Source of the DNA: Sphingomonas hengshuiensis
Lineage (GTDB): Bacteria; Pseudomonadota; Alphaproteobacteria; Sphingomonadales; Sphingomonadaceae
Reading direction: 5' to 3'
DNA length: 64,000 nucleotides
Assembly (NCBI RefSeq): GCF_000935025.1
Contig: NZ_CP010836.1
Span: 4,464,001 to 4,528,000, forward strand
Shown here: positions 16,531-26,694 of the stretch, piece by piece
How positions within the stretch are numbered: position 1 is the first letter of the stretch
Layout: each line of letters begins with the position of its first letter
Position numbers and translations under genes: made by a program
The notes under the pieces: generated by a model
Told to the model about the DNA's origin: nothing
Seen by the model: only the letters and a program-made list of their open reading frames with translations
The model's database searches: none

Positions 16531-18006
16531 TTACTTGCCTCCCAGCATCAGCGCGGCCGTAGCCTTCGCGCTCCCCACCACGCCCGGAATCCCCGCGCCC
16601 GGATGCGTCCCCGCGCCGACGAAATACAGGTTCGAAATCGAATCGTCGCGATTATGCGCGCGGAAAAAGGCGCTCTGCGTCAGGATCGGCTCGAGGCTGA
16701 ATGCCGACCCCAGATGCGCGTTCAGGTCGGTGACGAAATCGGTCGGCGCGTACGAGAATCGCGTGACGATCCGGTCCTTGAGGCCGGGGATCAGCCGCCG
16801 CTGGATCTCGTCGAGGATGCGCTCCTCCAGCACCGGCGCGACTTCGCTCCAGTCCGCCGGGAACTTGCCCAGATGCGGCACCGGCGCCAGCGCATAGAAA
16901 GTCGAATGCCCCTCGGGCGCCATGCTCGGGTCGGTCGCGGTTGGGTGGTGGAGGTACAGCGAGAAATCCTCGCTCAGCACGCCGTGATCATAGATATCGG
17001 CGAGCAGCCCCTGATAGCGCGGCCCGAACAGGATCGAATGGTGCGGCACTTCGGGCACCGGCCCCTTCACCCCGAAATGGAGCACGAACAGCGAAGGCGA
17101 GAAGCGCTTGCGCTCCAGCTTGCTCGCCGTCCGCTGGGCACTGCGCGAATCCTTCAGCAGGTCGCGATAGCTGTGGACGATGTCGGCATTGCTCGCCACC
17201 GCGTCGACGTCGATCGAAAAGCCGCTTGCGGTGCGCACCCCCGTCACCCGGTCGCCCAGCGTGTCGATCGCCGATACCGGATCGTTCAGCCGCAACACCC
17301 CGCCCAGCCGCTCGAAATGCTTGACCATCCCCGCGACCAGCCGGTTGGTCCCGCCCTTGGCGAACCACACCCCGCCATCGCGCTCCAGCTTGTGGATCAG
17401 CGCATAGATCGAACTGGTCGCCATCGGATTGCCGCCGACGAGCAGCGTGTGGAACGACAGCGCCTGGCGGAGCTTCTCGTTCTTCACATAGCTGGCGACG
17501 ATCGAATAGACCGAACGCCACGCCTGATGCTTCATCAGCGCGGGCGCCGCGCGGATCATCGACTGAAAGTCGAGGAACGCGACATGCCCGAGCTTGACAT
17601 AGCCCTCCTCATACACCGCCGCCGAATAATCGAGGAAGCGGCGATATCCCGCGACATCCTCGGGGTCGAGCTGGGCGATCTGGGCATTGAGCTGGACGTC
17701 GTCGTTCGAATAATCGAACCGCGTCCCGTCGGGCCAGCTCAGCTGGTAAAAGGGCGAGACGGGGACGAGCGTCACATCCTCGGCCATGTCGTGCCCCGAC
17801 AAACGCCACAATTCCTGCAACGTGTCGGGGGCGGTGATCACCGTCGGCCCCGCGTCGAACACGAAGCCGTCCTTCTCCCAATAATAGCCGCGCCCGCCGG
17901 GCCTGTCGCGCGCCTCCAATATGGTGGTGTCCACCCCCGCCGATTGCAGCCGGATCGCCAGCGCCAATCCGCCAAACCCTGCGCCGATCACTGCTGCCCG
18001 CTTCAT
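16531..18006 (-). CDS. crtI: Phytoene desaturase
   Basis: A 491-aa CrtI-type desaturase with an N-terminal FAD motif (VIGAGFGGLALAIRLQSAG), the EARDRPGGRGYYWEKDGFVFD block and a C-terminal FAD-binding block (YFVGAGTHPGAGIPGV), all diagnostic for the family. It turns phytoene into lycopene using FAD and an acceptor such as oxygen or quinone. ATG 18006 overlaps the stop of crtY by 4 bp. A much longer frame continues upstream to 19437 but only overlaps crtY in another frame, so I reject that start. Confidence 0.94.
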   Translation of the reverse strand: MKRAAVIGAGFGGLALAIRLQSAGVDTTILEARDRPGGRGYYWEKDGFVFDAGPTVITAPDTLQELWRLSGHDMAEDVTLVPVSPFYQLSWPDGTRFDYSNDDVQLNAQIAQLDPEDVAGYRRFLDYSAAVYEEGYVKLGHVAFLDFQSMIRAAPALMKHQAWRSVYSIVASYVKNEKLRQALSFHTLLVGGNPMATSSIYALIHKLERDGGVWFAKGGTNRLVAGMVKHFERLGGVLRLNDPVSAIDTLGDRVTGVRTASGFSIDVDAVASNADIVHSYRDLLKDSRSAQRTASKLERKRFSPSLFVLHFGVKGPVPEVPHHSILFGPRYQGLLADIYDHGVLSEDFSLYLHHPTATDPSMAPEGHSTFYALAPVPHLGKFPADWSEVAPVLEERILDEIQRRLIPGLKDRIVTRFSYAPTDFVTDLNAHLGSAFSLEPILTQSAFFRAHNRDDSISNLYFVGAGTHPGAGIPGVVGSAKATAALMLGGK

Positions 18007-19184
18007 CGCTGTGTCTTTCCCAAGGTTGCCTGGCCCCATATGGCCTTGATCGCGCGGCCCACCGGCACCGGCGGCTTGCCGGTCAGGATGCGCGCGCGAT
18101 CGCGCAGTGTCGATTGCCCGGCATAGAACCGCCGGACGAGCCCTTCGTTCAGCCGATAGAAGCGCGCGATCACGCGATACCGCTTCTCGGGCTCCGCCGC
18201 CTTGAAGAACATGGCCGTCAGCATCCGGTAAAAGCGCCGCTTGCGCCAGCCCGTCCGGGCATGGCGATACAGCATCGCGTGGAGCGCATCGCCATCGGTC
18301 ACGCCCGATTCGGCGATCAGCACCGCGGTCCGCACCGCATCGGGCAGCGAATAGCTGGTAAGCGAATGGAACAGCCCGGCGCGCATCCCCGCCTTGGCCA
18401 CGCCCGGCCCGCCCGCCTGCCAATAGGCGTCGAAATCGCCGCCGATCACCACCGGCAACACCCCGCTTTCCTCGCGCAGCACGCGCCGCACCTTCCATCC
18501 GCGCGCCGCGACATAGGCGTCGATCCGCGCGCCCAGCGCCTTGGTGTCGAGCGCGGGGCCGTCGCTGTAATAGGTATCCTCGACGAACATCCGGCTGGGG
18601 GTGAAGGGCAGGCAATAGACGAAGCGAAAGCCGTCGATCTGCTCGACCGTCGCGTCCATCACCAGCGGCGCGTCGAGGCCATGGTCGATTTCCAGCTCGA
18701 GTTCGCGGCCGTGGAATTTCTGCCAGCCCAGTGCGAACCCGTCGAGCGCGCCGGTGCCGCGGCAATCGATCACGCCCTTCGCGATGACCTGATCGCCATC
18801 GGCCAGCGTGACGTGCGTGCTGGTCACCGCCTCCACCTGCCGCCCCAGCAACAGCGCCTCGGGCGGCAGCGCGGCGCGCACCAACTGGTCGAGCCGCGAC
18901 GATTCGATCGAATAATAGCTGGTCTTGAGCGTGCGGTGCTGCCCCGGAAACGCGACCGCATAGCGCGTCCAGCCATGGCAGACGAGCGGCGCCACCAGCC
19001 AGCGATGCTCGGCCGCGACGTCGCTGGCAAAGAACGACCAGAGATGGTTGCCGCCGACGCGCTGCGATCCCTCGATCAGCAGGACGTTGCACGCGGGCCG
19101 CTTGCGCCGCAACGCCAGCGCGATCAGCCCCCCGGCCAGGCCCCCGCCGACAATAGCGATGTCGCAATGGATCGTGGCCGACAT
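18003..19184 (-). CDS. crtY: Lycopene beta-cyclase
   Basis: A 393-aa lycopene cyclase of the CrtY type: N-terminal dinucleotide motif DIAIVGGGLAGGLIALAL, then the family block FVYCLPFTPSRMFVEDTYYS in the middle (about residue 195). It closes both ends of lycopene to give beta-carotene. It is the first gene of the crtY-crtI-LOG-crtB operon; 116 bp separate it from the tetR gene on the same strand. Confidence 0.92.
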   Translation of the reverse strand: MSATIHCDIAIVGGGLAGGLIALALRRKRPACNVLLIEGSQRVGGNHLWSFFASDVAAEHRWLVAPLVCHGWTRYAVAFPGQHRTLKTSYYSIESSRLDQLVRAALPPEALLLGRQVEAVTSTHVTLADGDQVIAKGVIDCRGTGALDGFALGWQKFHGRELELEIDHGLDAPLVMDATVEQIDGFRFVYCLPFTPSRMFVEDTYYSDGPALDTKALGARIDAYVAARGWKVRRVLREESGVLPVVIGGDFDAYWQAGGPGVAKAGMRAGLFHSLTSYSLPDAVRTAVLIAESGVTDGDALHAMLYRHARTGWRKRRFYRMLTAMFFKAAEPEKRYRVIARFYRLNEGLVRRFYAGQSTLRDRARILTGKPPVPVGRAIKAIWGQATLGKTQR

Positions 19185-19300
19185 GGCCTGCGACTAGCCG
19201 AACGGGGCAGGCGGTTCCAATGGAAAAACCTGGGAGTGTGGGGTGGCCCAACCGCGCGCCCTGGGTTGCGGTGCGGTACCGCAGCCGCTTTCCCGGGCCC

Positions 19301-19870
19301 TCAGTGCGCGTAGGGGTTCGAAAGGCCGCCGACGATCGCGTCGAGCCCGGTCTGGAACGTCTCTCCAAAGGGCATGATTCGGTCGAGAAAGTCATGCATC
19401 GGGCCGTTCGCCTCGAACATCGACCATCCCAGCACATAGGAAATCACCACGGCCTGGAACGAGAGCGCAGCTTGCGGGTCGAGCCCAAGCGCGACCAGCG
19501 GCGCGGCGATCCTGGCGGCGTTCTCCTTGGGATCGGGATGCGCGACGGGCTTGGCCGTGGCGCACAGCCGCGCGCCGTCGCGGCGGCGGGCGAAGCTTGC
19601 GCGCAGCGCCGCGCCGAACTGGAGGAGCCATTGGCGCCAGTCCTGCGCGCCGGGGCAGGCAGCATAGGCGTCGGCATAGATGTCGCGCGCCATGCTGCCC
19701 AGCAGCATGGCCTTGTCTTCGACATGCCAGTAGATCGCCGGCGCCTGGACCCCGAGATGCGCGGCGACCTTGCGCATGGTCAGGCCGTCGAGCCCCTCCT
19801 GTGCCAGCACCGCAAAAGCGGCGCCGATCAGCCGGTCGCGGTCGAGTTCGGGTCCATTGGGTCTGCGCAC
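19301..19870 (-). CDS. TetR-family transcriptional regulator
   Basis: A 189-aa TetR regulator. The N-terminal helix-turn-helix is clear (LTMRKVAAHLGVQAPAIYWH, residues about 35-54); the ligand domain is TetR_C-like with a typical hydrophobic core. It is divergent from a Rieske oxygenase gene, and a perfect palindrome lies in the 72-bp gap between them (19887-19903), so it most likely represses the oxygenase and itself and responds to that enzyme's substrate. It also sits just upstream of crtY on the same strand, so some read-through into the carotenoid operon is possible. Confidence 0.88.
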   Translation of the reverse strand: MRRPNGPELDRDRLIGAAFAVLAQEGLDGLTMRKVAAHLGVQAPAIYWHVEDKAMLLGSMARDIYADAYAACPGAQDWRQWLLQFGAALRASFARRRDGARLCATAKPVAHPDPKENAARIAAPLVALGLDPQAALSFQAVVISYVLGWSMFEANGPMHDFLDRIMPFGETFQTGLDAIVGGLSNPYAH

Positions 19871-19886
19871 CCCCCATCCCTTGACT

Positions 19887-19903
19887 ATTTAACAACGTTA
19901 AAT
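19887..19903. promoter_or_regulatory. Palindromic TetR operator between tetR and the Rieske gene
   Basis: The arms ATTTAAC (19887-19893) and GTTAAAT (19897-19903) form a perfect 7-bp inverted repeat with a 3-bp centre. It lies in the short divergent region between the tetR start (19870) and the Rieske start (19943), next to a TTGACT -35-like hexamer at 19881-19886. The AT-rich palindrome is unusual in this GC-rich DNA and fits a TetR-dimer site. Confidence 0.7.
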
Positions 19904-19942
19904 CAATCTGGCTGGGCGAGATGGGAAAAGGCAGGTGCCGTG

Positions 19943-20992
19943 ATGCGCTATGTTCGAAATGCCTGGTACGTCGCCGGCTGGTCGAAGGACCTGGCGGTGG
20001 ACAAGCCGCTGGCGATGACGATCCTGGGGGACCGGATCGTGCTGTGGCGGACGGCTTCGGGCGGGCTGCACGCGCTGGAGGATCGCTGCGTCCACCGGCT
20101 CGCGCCCTTGTCGCTCGGCCGCTGCGAGGGCGAAAGACTCCGCTGCATGTATCACGGGCTGCTCTTCGATCCCGATGGCAAGGTCGTCGAGATTCCGGGC
20201 CAGGAACTGGTCCCGCCCAAGGCGCGCGTCCGCGCCTACCCGGTGGTCGATCGGCATAGCTGGCTCTGGGTGTGGATGGGGGACCCCGCCCGCGCCGACG
20301 CGGCGCTGATCCCCGACGCCGTCGGGCTCGACCGGCCGGACTATGTCCTGGGCCACGGGCAACTCGATTACGCAGCCGAGGCGCGGCTGATCAACGACAA
20401 TCTCCTCGATTTCAGCCACCTCACTTTTGTCCATGCGCAAAGCTTTGGCTCGGGGCCGCAATTTGCCAGCACGCCGGCGCGGATAACGCCGCTGGCGCGC
20501 GGCATCCGCTACGAACGATGGACCGAGAACAGCTATGGGTCGGCGTCGCGCAGGAGCGCGGAGCCGATGGACAATTTCATGACCTATGATTTCCTGCTTC
20601 CCGGCATCCTGCTCATGACGGGCGGCGTCTTCCCGCTGGGCACCGCACAGGCCGTGGCGTTCGCCGCCCCGGACCTGGGCACGGCAGTGAGCGGGGTCAC
20701 CTTCACCAGCCAGGCCGTGACTCCGATGACCGACAGGACGGCGCGCTATTTCTTCTCCTGGGGTCCGCACCGCGCGCATGGCGACGAAGCCCAGCGCGAC
20801 ATTCTGATGGGCATCGCCGCGCGGGCGTTCGACGAGGACAAGGTGATGATCGAGGCGCAGCAGCGGGTGATCGACATGACGCCGTCGCCGACGGTCATGC
20901 CGACGGCGCATGATCGCGGCGTGACGTTGTTCAACCGGCTCGTCGACAGGCTTGTCCGCCAGGAGGAGACCGCCGCGCGCGACGCTGCCTGA
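19943..20992 (+). CDS. Rieske [2Fe-2S] aromatic-ring/O-demethylase-type oxygenase
   Basis: A 349-aa Rieske non-heme iron oxygenase. The N-terminal Rieske centre is intact: CVH at about residue 50 and CMYH about 20 residues later (pattern CxH...CxxH). The C-terminal catalytic domain has NDNLLDFSHLTFVH, which supplies the mononuclear iron ligands of the VanA/toluenesulfonate type. Such enzymes demethylate or hydroxylate aromatic compounds with a separate reductase; no reductase gene is nearby. The ATG at 19943 is preceded by GGAAAAGG further upstream. Control by the divergent TetR is likely. A link to carotenoid or aromatic metabolism is only positional. Confidence 0.85.
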   Translation: MRYVRNAWYVAGWSKDLAVDKPLAMTILGDRIVLWRTASGGLHALEDRCVHRLAPLSLGRCEGERLRCMYHGLLFDPDGKVVEIPGQELVPPKARVRAYPVVDRHSWLWVWMGDPARADAALIPDAVGLDRPDYVLGHGQLDYAAEARLINDNLLDFSHLTFVHAQSFGSGPQFASTPARITPLARGIRYERWTENSYGSASRRSAEPMDNFMTYDFLLPGILLMTGGVFPLGTAQAVAFAAPDLGTAVSGVTFTSQAVTPMTDRTARYFFSWGPHRAHGDEAQRDILMGIAARAFDEDKVMIEAQQRVIDMTPSPTVMPTAHDRGVTLFNRLVDRLVRQEETAARDAA

Positions 20993-21042
20993 CACCCGTC
21001 TTAACCGGTGACCGCGGACCGCGAACGGGGTACAGCCCCCCG

Positions 21043-21831
21043 GTGACTCCGCTTCTCGGCCTTGCCCTGTCCGCCATCGCGATGACGCTGATCGTCGGCG
21101 TGCGCTATCTGCTCGCCTCGGGGGCGTTCGCGCTGGCCACGCGCGCGCGGCATCCGGGGCTGTATCGCGGGCTCGACAAGCAGATCCGCCGCGAAATCTG
21201 GTGGAGCCTCGCCTCGGCGGCGATCTATGGCATTCCCGCGGGGCTCGTCGCGTGGAGCTGGCAGCATCTCGGCTGGACGCGAATCTACACCGATCTCCAT
21301 GCCTGGCCGCTCTGGTATCTGCCGGTATCGGTGCTGCTCTATCTCTTCGCGCACGATAGCTGGTTCTATTGGACGCACCGCTGGATGCACCGTCCGCGCT
21401 GGTTCCGCATCGCGCATGCGGTCCACCATGCCAGCCGCCCGCCCACCGCCTGGGCGGCGATGAGCTTTCATCCGGTCGAGGCGCTCACCGGCGCTGTGGT
21501 AATTCCGCTACTGGTCTTCGTGATTCCGGTGCATGTCGGCGCACTCGGGGTGGTCCTGACGATCATGACCGTTATGGGTGTGACCAATCACATGGGTTGG
21601 GAGATGTTTCCCGATTTCGTCACGCGGGGGCGTGCCGGCGGGTGGCTGATCACGGCCAGCCACCACCAGCGCCACCACGACTTCTATGGATGCAATTATG
21701 GCCTCTATTTCCGCGTCTGGGATCGACTGTGCGGCACCGACAAGGGGCTGGGCACCTTCCGTGGCCCGCGCGGCGGCGGCGATCGCGTGCCTGGCGACGC
21801 TGGGCGGGTTCCTGCCGGTCGGCAGCCTTGA
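21043..21831 (+). CDS. Sterol desaturase/fatty-acid hydroxylase superfamily membrane protein
   Basis: A 262-aa integral membrane di-iron enzyme. The three histidine clusters are present: HDSWFYWTHRWMH (about residue 105), HAVHH (about 125) and HHQRHH (about 205), with at least four hydrophobic segments between them. The superfamily includes sterol desaturases, fatty-acid hydroxylases and carotenoid ring hydroxylases such as CrtZ and CrtG; being 2 kb from the crt operon it might modify carotenoid rings, but that is inference. The start is GTG 21043. The last 70 bases overlap the start of the DUF2141 gene, so the extreme C-terminus may be poorly conserved. Confidence 0.8.
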   Translation: MTPLLGLALSAIAMTLIVGVRYLLASGAFALATRARHPGLYRGLDKQIRREIWWSLASAAIYGIPAGLVAWSWQHLGWTRIYTDLHAWPLWYLPVSVLLYLFAHDSWFYWTHRWMHRPRWFRIAHAVHHASRPPTAWAAMSFHPVEALTGAVVIPLLVFVIPVHVGALGVVLTIMTVMGVTNHMGWEMFPDFVTRGRAGGWLITASHHQRHHDFYGCNYGLYFRVWDRLCGTDKGLGTFRGPRGGGDRVPGDAGRVPAGRQP

Positions 21832-22186
21832 CGTAGAGGTCGGCAATCTCCGCTCGAGCCGGGGCGTGCTGCGGCTGTGCATGACCGCGGCGCCGGGCAA
21901 TTTCCCCAGTTGCAAGGATGGCGGCAACGGCATCACCCGCACCGTCGCGGCCCAGGCCGGGCGTTTCCGCATCGATGGCCTGCCCCCCGGCGACTATGCG
22001 GTGGCGATCATCCATGACGAGAATGGCAATGGCAAGCTCGATACGGTGATGGGCATCCCGCGCGAAGGCTTTGGTTTCTCGCGCAATCCGGCGATCGGCT
22101 TCGGCCCGCCGCGCTTTTCCGCCGCGCGCTTCGGAGTCAGCGCTGGTGCCGAAGAGCAACAGGTTCGGATTCGCTACTTGTTCTAG
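21761..22186 (+). CDS. DUF2141 periplasmic protein
   Basis: A 141-aa exported protein with a DUF2141 domain: a beta-rich domain ending in the typical motif YAVAIIHDENGNGKLDT and GFGFSRNP. I start it at GTG 21761, which gives an excellent signal peptide (ARAAAAIACLATLGGF); the longer frame from 21686 would place a non-signal extension before it. The gene begins inside the end of the preceding hydroxylase gene, so the two are probably co-expressed. DUF2141 genes are common in sphingomonads; the function is unknown. Confidence 0.78.
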   Translation: MARAAAAIACLATLGGFLPVGSLDVEVGNLRSSRGVLRLCMTAAPGNFPSCKDGGNGITRTVAAQAGRFRIDGLPPGDYAVAIIHDENGNGKLDTVMGIPREGFGFSRNPAIGFGPPRFSAARFGVSAGAEEQQVRIRYLF

Positions 22187-22242
22187 GAACCGGCGGGCAG
22201 GGGCGGCGTTTCGCACCTGCAACATTCCCCCGGAGTTCCACC

Positions 22243-23085
22243 ATGGCCCTGCGCCCCGTCCTGCTTATCGCCGCGCTCGCCGCGGCATCCCCTGCGTTCG
22301 CGCAGGAAACGCCCCCTCCCGCCGATACCGGCGGCGATTTCGCGATCGTCGGCGCAGGCGCCGCAATCCTCCCCGATTACGAAGGCTCGAACGACTATCG
22401 CTTCACCCCGGTGCCCGCCGCTGCCGGGCGGCTCGGCGGGTTCAATTTCCAGCTCGTCGGCAACCGCCTCAGCGTCGACCTGCTCGACGATGGCCCCGGC
22501 CCCGGCTGGGACATCCAGGCCGGGCCGGTCGGGGTGCTCAATCTCAACCGGACGAGCATCAAGGCGATCGAAGACACGCGGATCAAGGCGCTGGGCAAGA
22601 TCAGCACCGCGGTCGAGGCGGGCGCCTATTTCGGCATCGGCCGGGTCGGCGTGATCACCAGCGATTACGACCGGCTCTCGGTCACCGCCACCTATCGCCA
22701 CGATGTCGGCAGCGTCCATGGCGCGGGGGTCTTCACCCCCTCGATCACCTATATGACTCCGCTCAGCCGCAAGGCGATGGTCGGCATCTTCGGCTCGGCG
22801 GACCGGGTCGAGCATGGCTATGCCAGCACCTATTTCGGCGTGACGCCGCAAGGGTCGGCGGCGAGCGGCCTCGCAGTCTATGATCCGCGCGGCGGGTGGA
22901 AGAGCTGGACCGCCGGCGTGGGCGGCGCAGTGTCGCTGACCGGCGACCTGACGGGCGGGCTCCAGCTCGTCGCGGGTGGCACCTATAGCCGGATGCTCGG
23001 CGATTTCGCCGATTCGCCGATCGTCAGCGTCGCGGGCGCCAAGGGCCAGTGGATCGGCGCTGCGGGGTTCGCCTTCAGTTTCTGA
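22243..23085 (+). CDS. MipA/OmpV-family outer-membrane protein
   Basis: A 280-aa outer-membrane beta-barrel. A signal peptide (ALRPVLLIAALAAASPAFA, cut before QE) is followed by the family start FAIVGAGAAILPDYEGSNDYRFTP written across residues 28-51, and the chain ends in FAFSF with the terminal aromatic residue of barrel proteins. Members of the family scaffold murein enzymes or act as pores. It follows the DUF2141 gene after 56 bp with a good ribosome-binding site region and may share its transcript. Confidence 0.87.
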   Translation: MALRPVLLIAALAAASPAFAQETPPPADTGGDFAIVGAGAAILPDYEGSNDYRFTPVPAAAGRLGGFNFQLVGNRLSVDLLDDGPGPGWDIQAGPVGVLNLNRTSIKAIEDTRIKALGKISTAVEAGAYFGIGRVGVITSDYDRLSVTATYRHDVGSVHGAGVFTPSITYMTPLSRKAMVGIFGSADRVEHGYASTYFGVTPQGSAASGLAVYDPRGGWKSWTAGVGGAVSLTGDLTGGLQLVAGGTYSRMLGDFADSPIVSVAGAKGQWIGAAGFAFSF

Positions 23086-23212
23086 TGCGGGCGGCCAGCG
23101 ATTTGCGTCAGCAAATCGCGGACTCGCCACGGCGGGCAGCGGGGCCGGCGCAGCCGGCTCCGTCTGACGGCGTGGCGCTGGACGTGCCCCCGCTAACCGC
23201 CTACAACACCGT

Positions 23213-23307
23213 CATCCCCGGGGGAGCGCCGACCCGCGCTTGAGAGGGGGGCAGGAGCCCCCGACCCGCTGAACCTGATCCGGTTGACACCGGCGTAGGG
23301 AGGGAGC
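23213..23307 (+). ncRNA. TPP riboswitch (thi box) upstream of thiC
   Basis: The conserved thiamine-pyrophosphate aptamer is readable: GGGGGAGC, TTGAGAGG, the core CTGAACCTGATCCGGTT, then CACCGGCGTAGGGAGG. It lies 47-141 bases before the thiC start. Downstream, GGGAG...CGG (about 23302-23309) can pair with CCG..CTCCC (about 23322-23332) just before TTAGGAG, the thiC ribosome-binding site at 23339-23345, which suggests a hairpin that controls either termination or translation. High TPP should lower ThiC production. Confidence 0.95.
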
Positions 23308-23347
23308 GGTTCTTCACCCAGCCGTCTCTCCCGTCTTTTAGGAGTAG

Positions 23348-25249
<1,902 letters not shown>

Positions 25250-25351
25250 TCCCTGCTCGGGACGAATCCTCTCCGAAACGGAGAAATCTCGCTCCGATCC
25301 CGATGGGAATCCCGCTAGCCTCGGCGCGGGGTTCACATCGGGGAGGGGGCC

Positions 25352-25876
25352 GTGGCAGGTCGAGGCGATACTGGCTGGCGCAGGAGCGGGGGCGGGAAGG
25401 GGCTATACGCCGCGTTGGCGCTGCTCGCTTCGTCTCCCCCGCCCGCCGCGCTCGCCCAACAAACCATCGTTCCCGCCCCGCCGCTCGCGCGGGACTTTTC
25501 GGACATCACCACTGCGGCGGCCGCGGCCAAGCTGGTTCGCAAGCATCTGCTGGTGCGGATCCACTTTTTCCCAACCGAGTTCGGCGGCCCCAACACCCGG
25601 CCCAATATCGGCTATGTCACGCCCGAAGCCGCCGCCTCGCACGCGCTGCTGATCAAAATGCTGGCGGCCTATATCGAGCGGGGTCGGCTCGACCATCTTG
25701 AAATCGTTCCCGAATATAGGGGCTCGGGCATCGTTCCCATCCGTATCCGGATGACCGCGACCCACAGCCGAAGCAGCGAGCGCTACGAGCGCGCGATCGA
25801 AGTGTGGGACTGCGGCCTATGCCCGCCGCTCGATCCGCTGCCCGATCCGGATGCGGAAGGCGACTTGACCGTGTGA
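25352..25876 (+). CDS. Exported protein of unknown function
   Basis: A 174-aa protein with a probable signal peptide (GLYAALALLASSPPPAALAQ) and a mature part containing two cysteines near the end (WDCGLCPP). I do not recognise the family. The start is GTG at 25352, after a GGGGAGGGGG stretch that can serve as ribosome-binding site. Confidence 0.65.
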   Translation: MAGRGDTGWRRSGGGKGLYAALALLASSPPPAALAQQTIVPAPPLARDFSDITTAAAAAKLVRKHLLVRIHFFPTEFGGPNTRPNIGYVTPEAAASHALLIKMLAAYIERGRLDHLEIVPEYRGSGIVPIRIRMTATHSRSSERYERAIEVWDCGLCPPLDPLPDPDAEGDLTV

Positions 25877-26011
25877 GGGCGCGGTGCGGGTGGTCGCGCT
25901 CGACCGGAGACAGCAGCGTTGATGCATCCGGCTATGCGCTTCCGCTTGAGCGCGAGAATTTGGTCGGTACAGTCGTCTTTACCACCAGCGTTCGTTCGGA
26001 AAGGACCCCCC

Positions 26012-26218
26012 ATGCCCCCCGAACCCCACCCCCTCGCCACCCCCCAGACTGCGCGCGCCGCGATCCGCGTCGGCGATCGACTCGCGCTGGAGGCGGAGGT
26101 GCGCGTCACCCCGCTCGGGCTGATCGCGATTGGCGGGCTGGTTGCGGCGGTGCTGTTGTCGGTGCCGCCGATCGTCCGCGCCGCGCGCGGCGTGGCCTCC
26201 GCGCGGCTGCCCGAATAG
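26012..26218 (+). CDS. Small single-pass membrane protein
   Basis: A 68-aa protein with one membrane segment (TPLGLIAIGGLVAAVLLSVP, about residues 34-53) and a charged N-terminal part. The ATG at 26012 follows GGAAAGGA at 25998-26005. A longer frame from 25919 exists, but the ribosome-binding site supports the shorter form. Its function is unknown. Confidence 0.6.
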   Translation: MPPEPHPLATPQTARAAIRVGDRLALEAEVRVTPLGLIAIGGLVAAVLLSVPPIVRAARGVASARLPE

Positions 26219-26260
26219 CGCCGCTTCCAATGTAGGATTTCATCTGCTCCAAGCTGGTGG

Positions 26261-26566
26261 ATGGAACCGCACCCGCCCCCCGACTCGCCCGCCCAGCGCC
26301 CCCATTGGACCCCCGCGCGGCAACGCATCTTCCTCGCCGCGCTGCTCGAGACGGGCAGCGTCGCGCGTGCGGCGCGGGCGGCGGGGATGTCGCGGTCGAG
26401 CGCGCATCGGCTGCGGCTCCGGCTCGCGGGAACGCCGTTCGACCGCGCCTGGGACCAGCTTCTCGCCGAGCATGCCCGGCGCCTCGCCAATCCCTTTGGC
26501 GACGATGCGCTGCCCGCCCCGGCGCAATCCGGGCGCGCACCCGGCGCGCCGGCGGCGCCGCGGTGA
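26261..26566 (+). CDS. Small helix-turn-helix protein
   Basis: A 101-aa protein with a helix-turn-helix of the LysR/terminase-small-subunit kind: WTPARQRIFLAALLETGSVA then ARAAGMSRSSAHRLRLRLAG (residues about 35-56). The C-terminus is short and Pro/Ala-rich. Such proteins are common and unnamed in sphingomonads; they may be small regulators. It overlaps nothing and lies 42 bp after the small membrane protein gene. Confidence 0.65.
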   Translation: MEPHPPPDSPAQRPHWTPARQRIFLAALLETGSVARAARAAGMSRSSAHRLRLRLAGTPFDRAWDQLLAEHARRLANPFGDDALPAPAQSGRAPGAPAAPR

Positions 26567-26694
26567 GGCGCGGGTGGCGCGCCGGTGTCGCGCGGGTGGC
26601 GCGTCGCCGCGGCGTTCCCGCAGCGTCGCGGGCGCGTCGCGCCGATCAGCCCCAAATGCCTAAACTTCGACAACTTCAGGCGAACGCGCGCGCC

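Noticed and set aside
16531..19437. A fused 968-codon frame joining crtI with sequence upstream
   Set aside because: Only the part after 18006 is CrtI; upstream the frame runs antisense-like through crtY, which is coding in another frame on the same strand.
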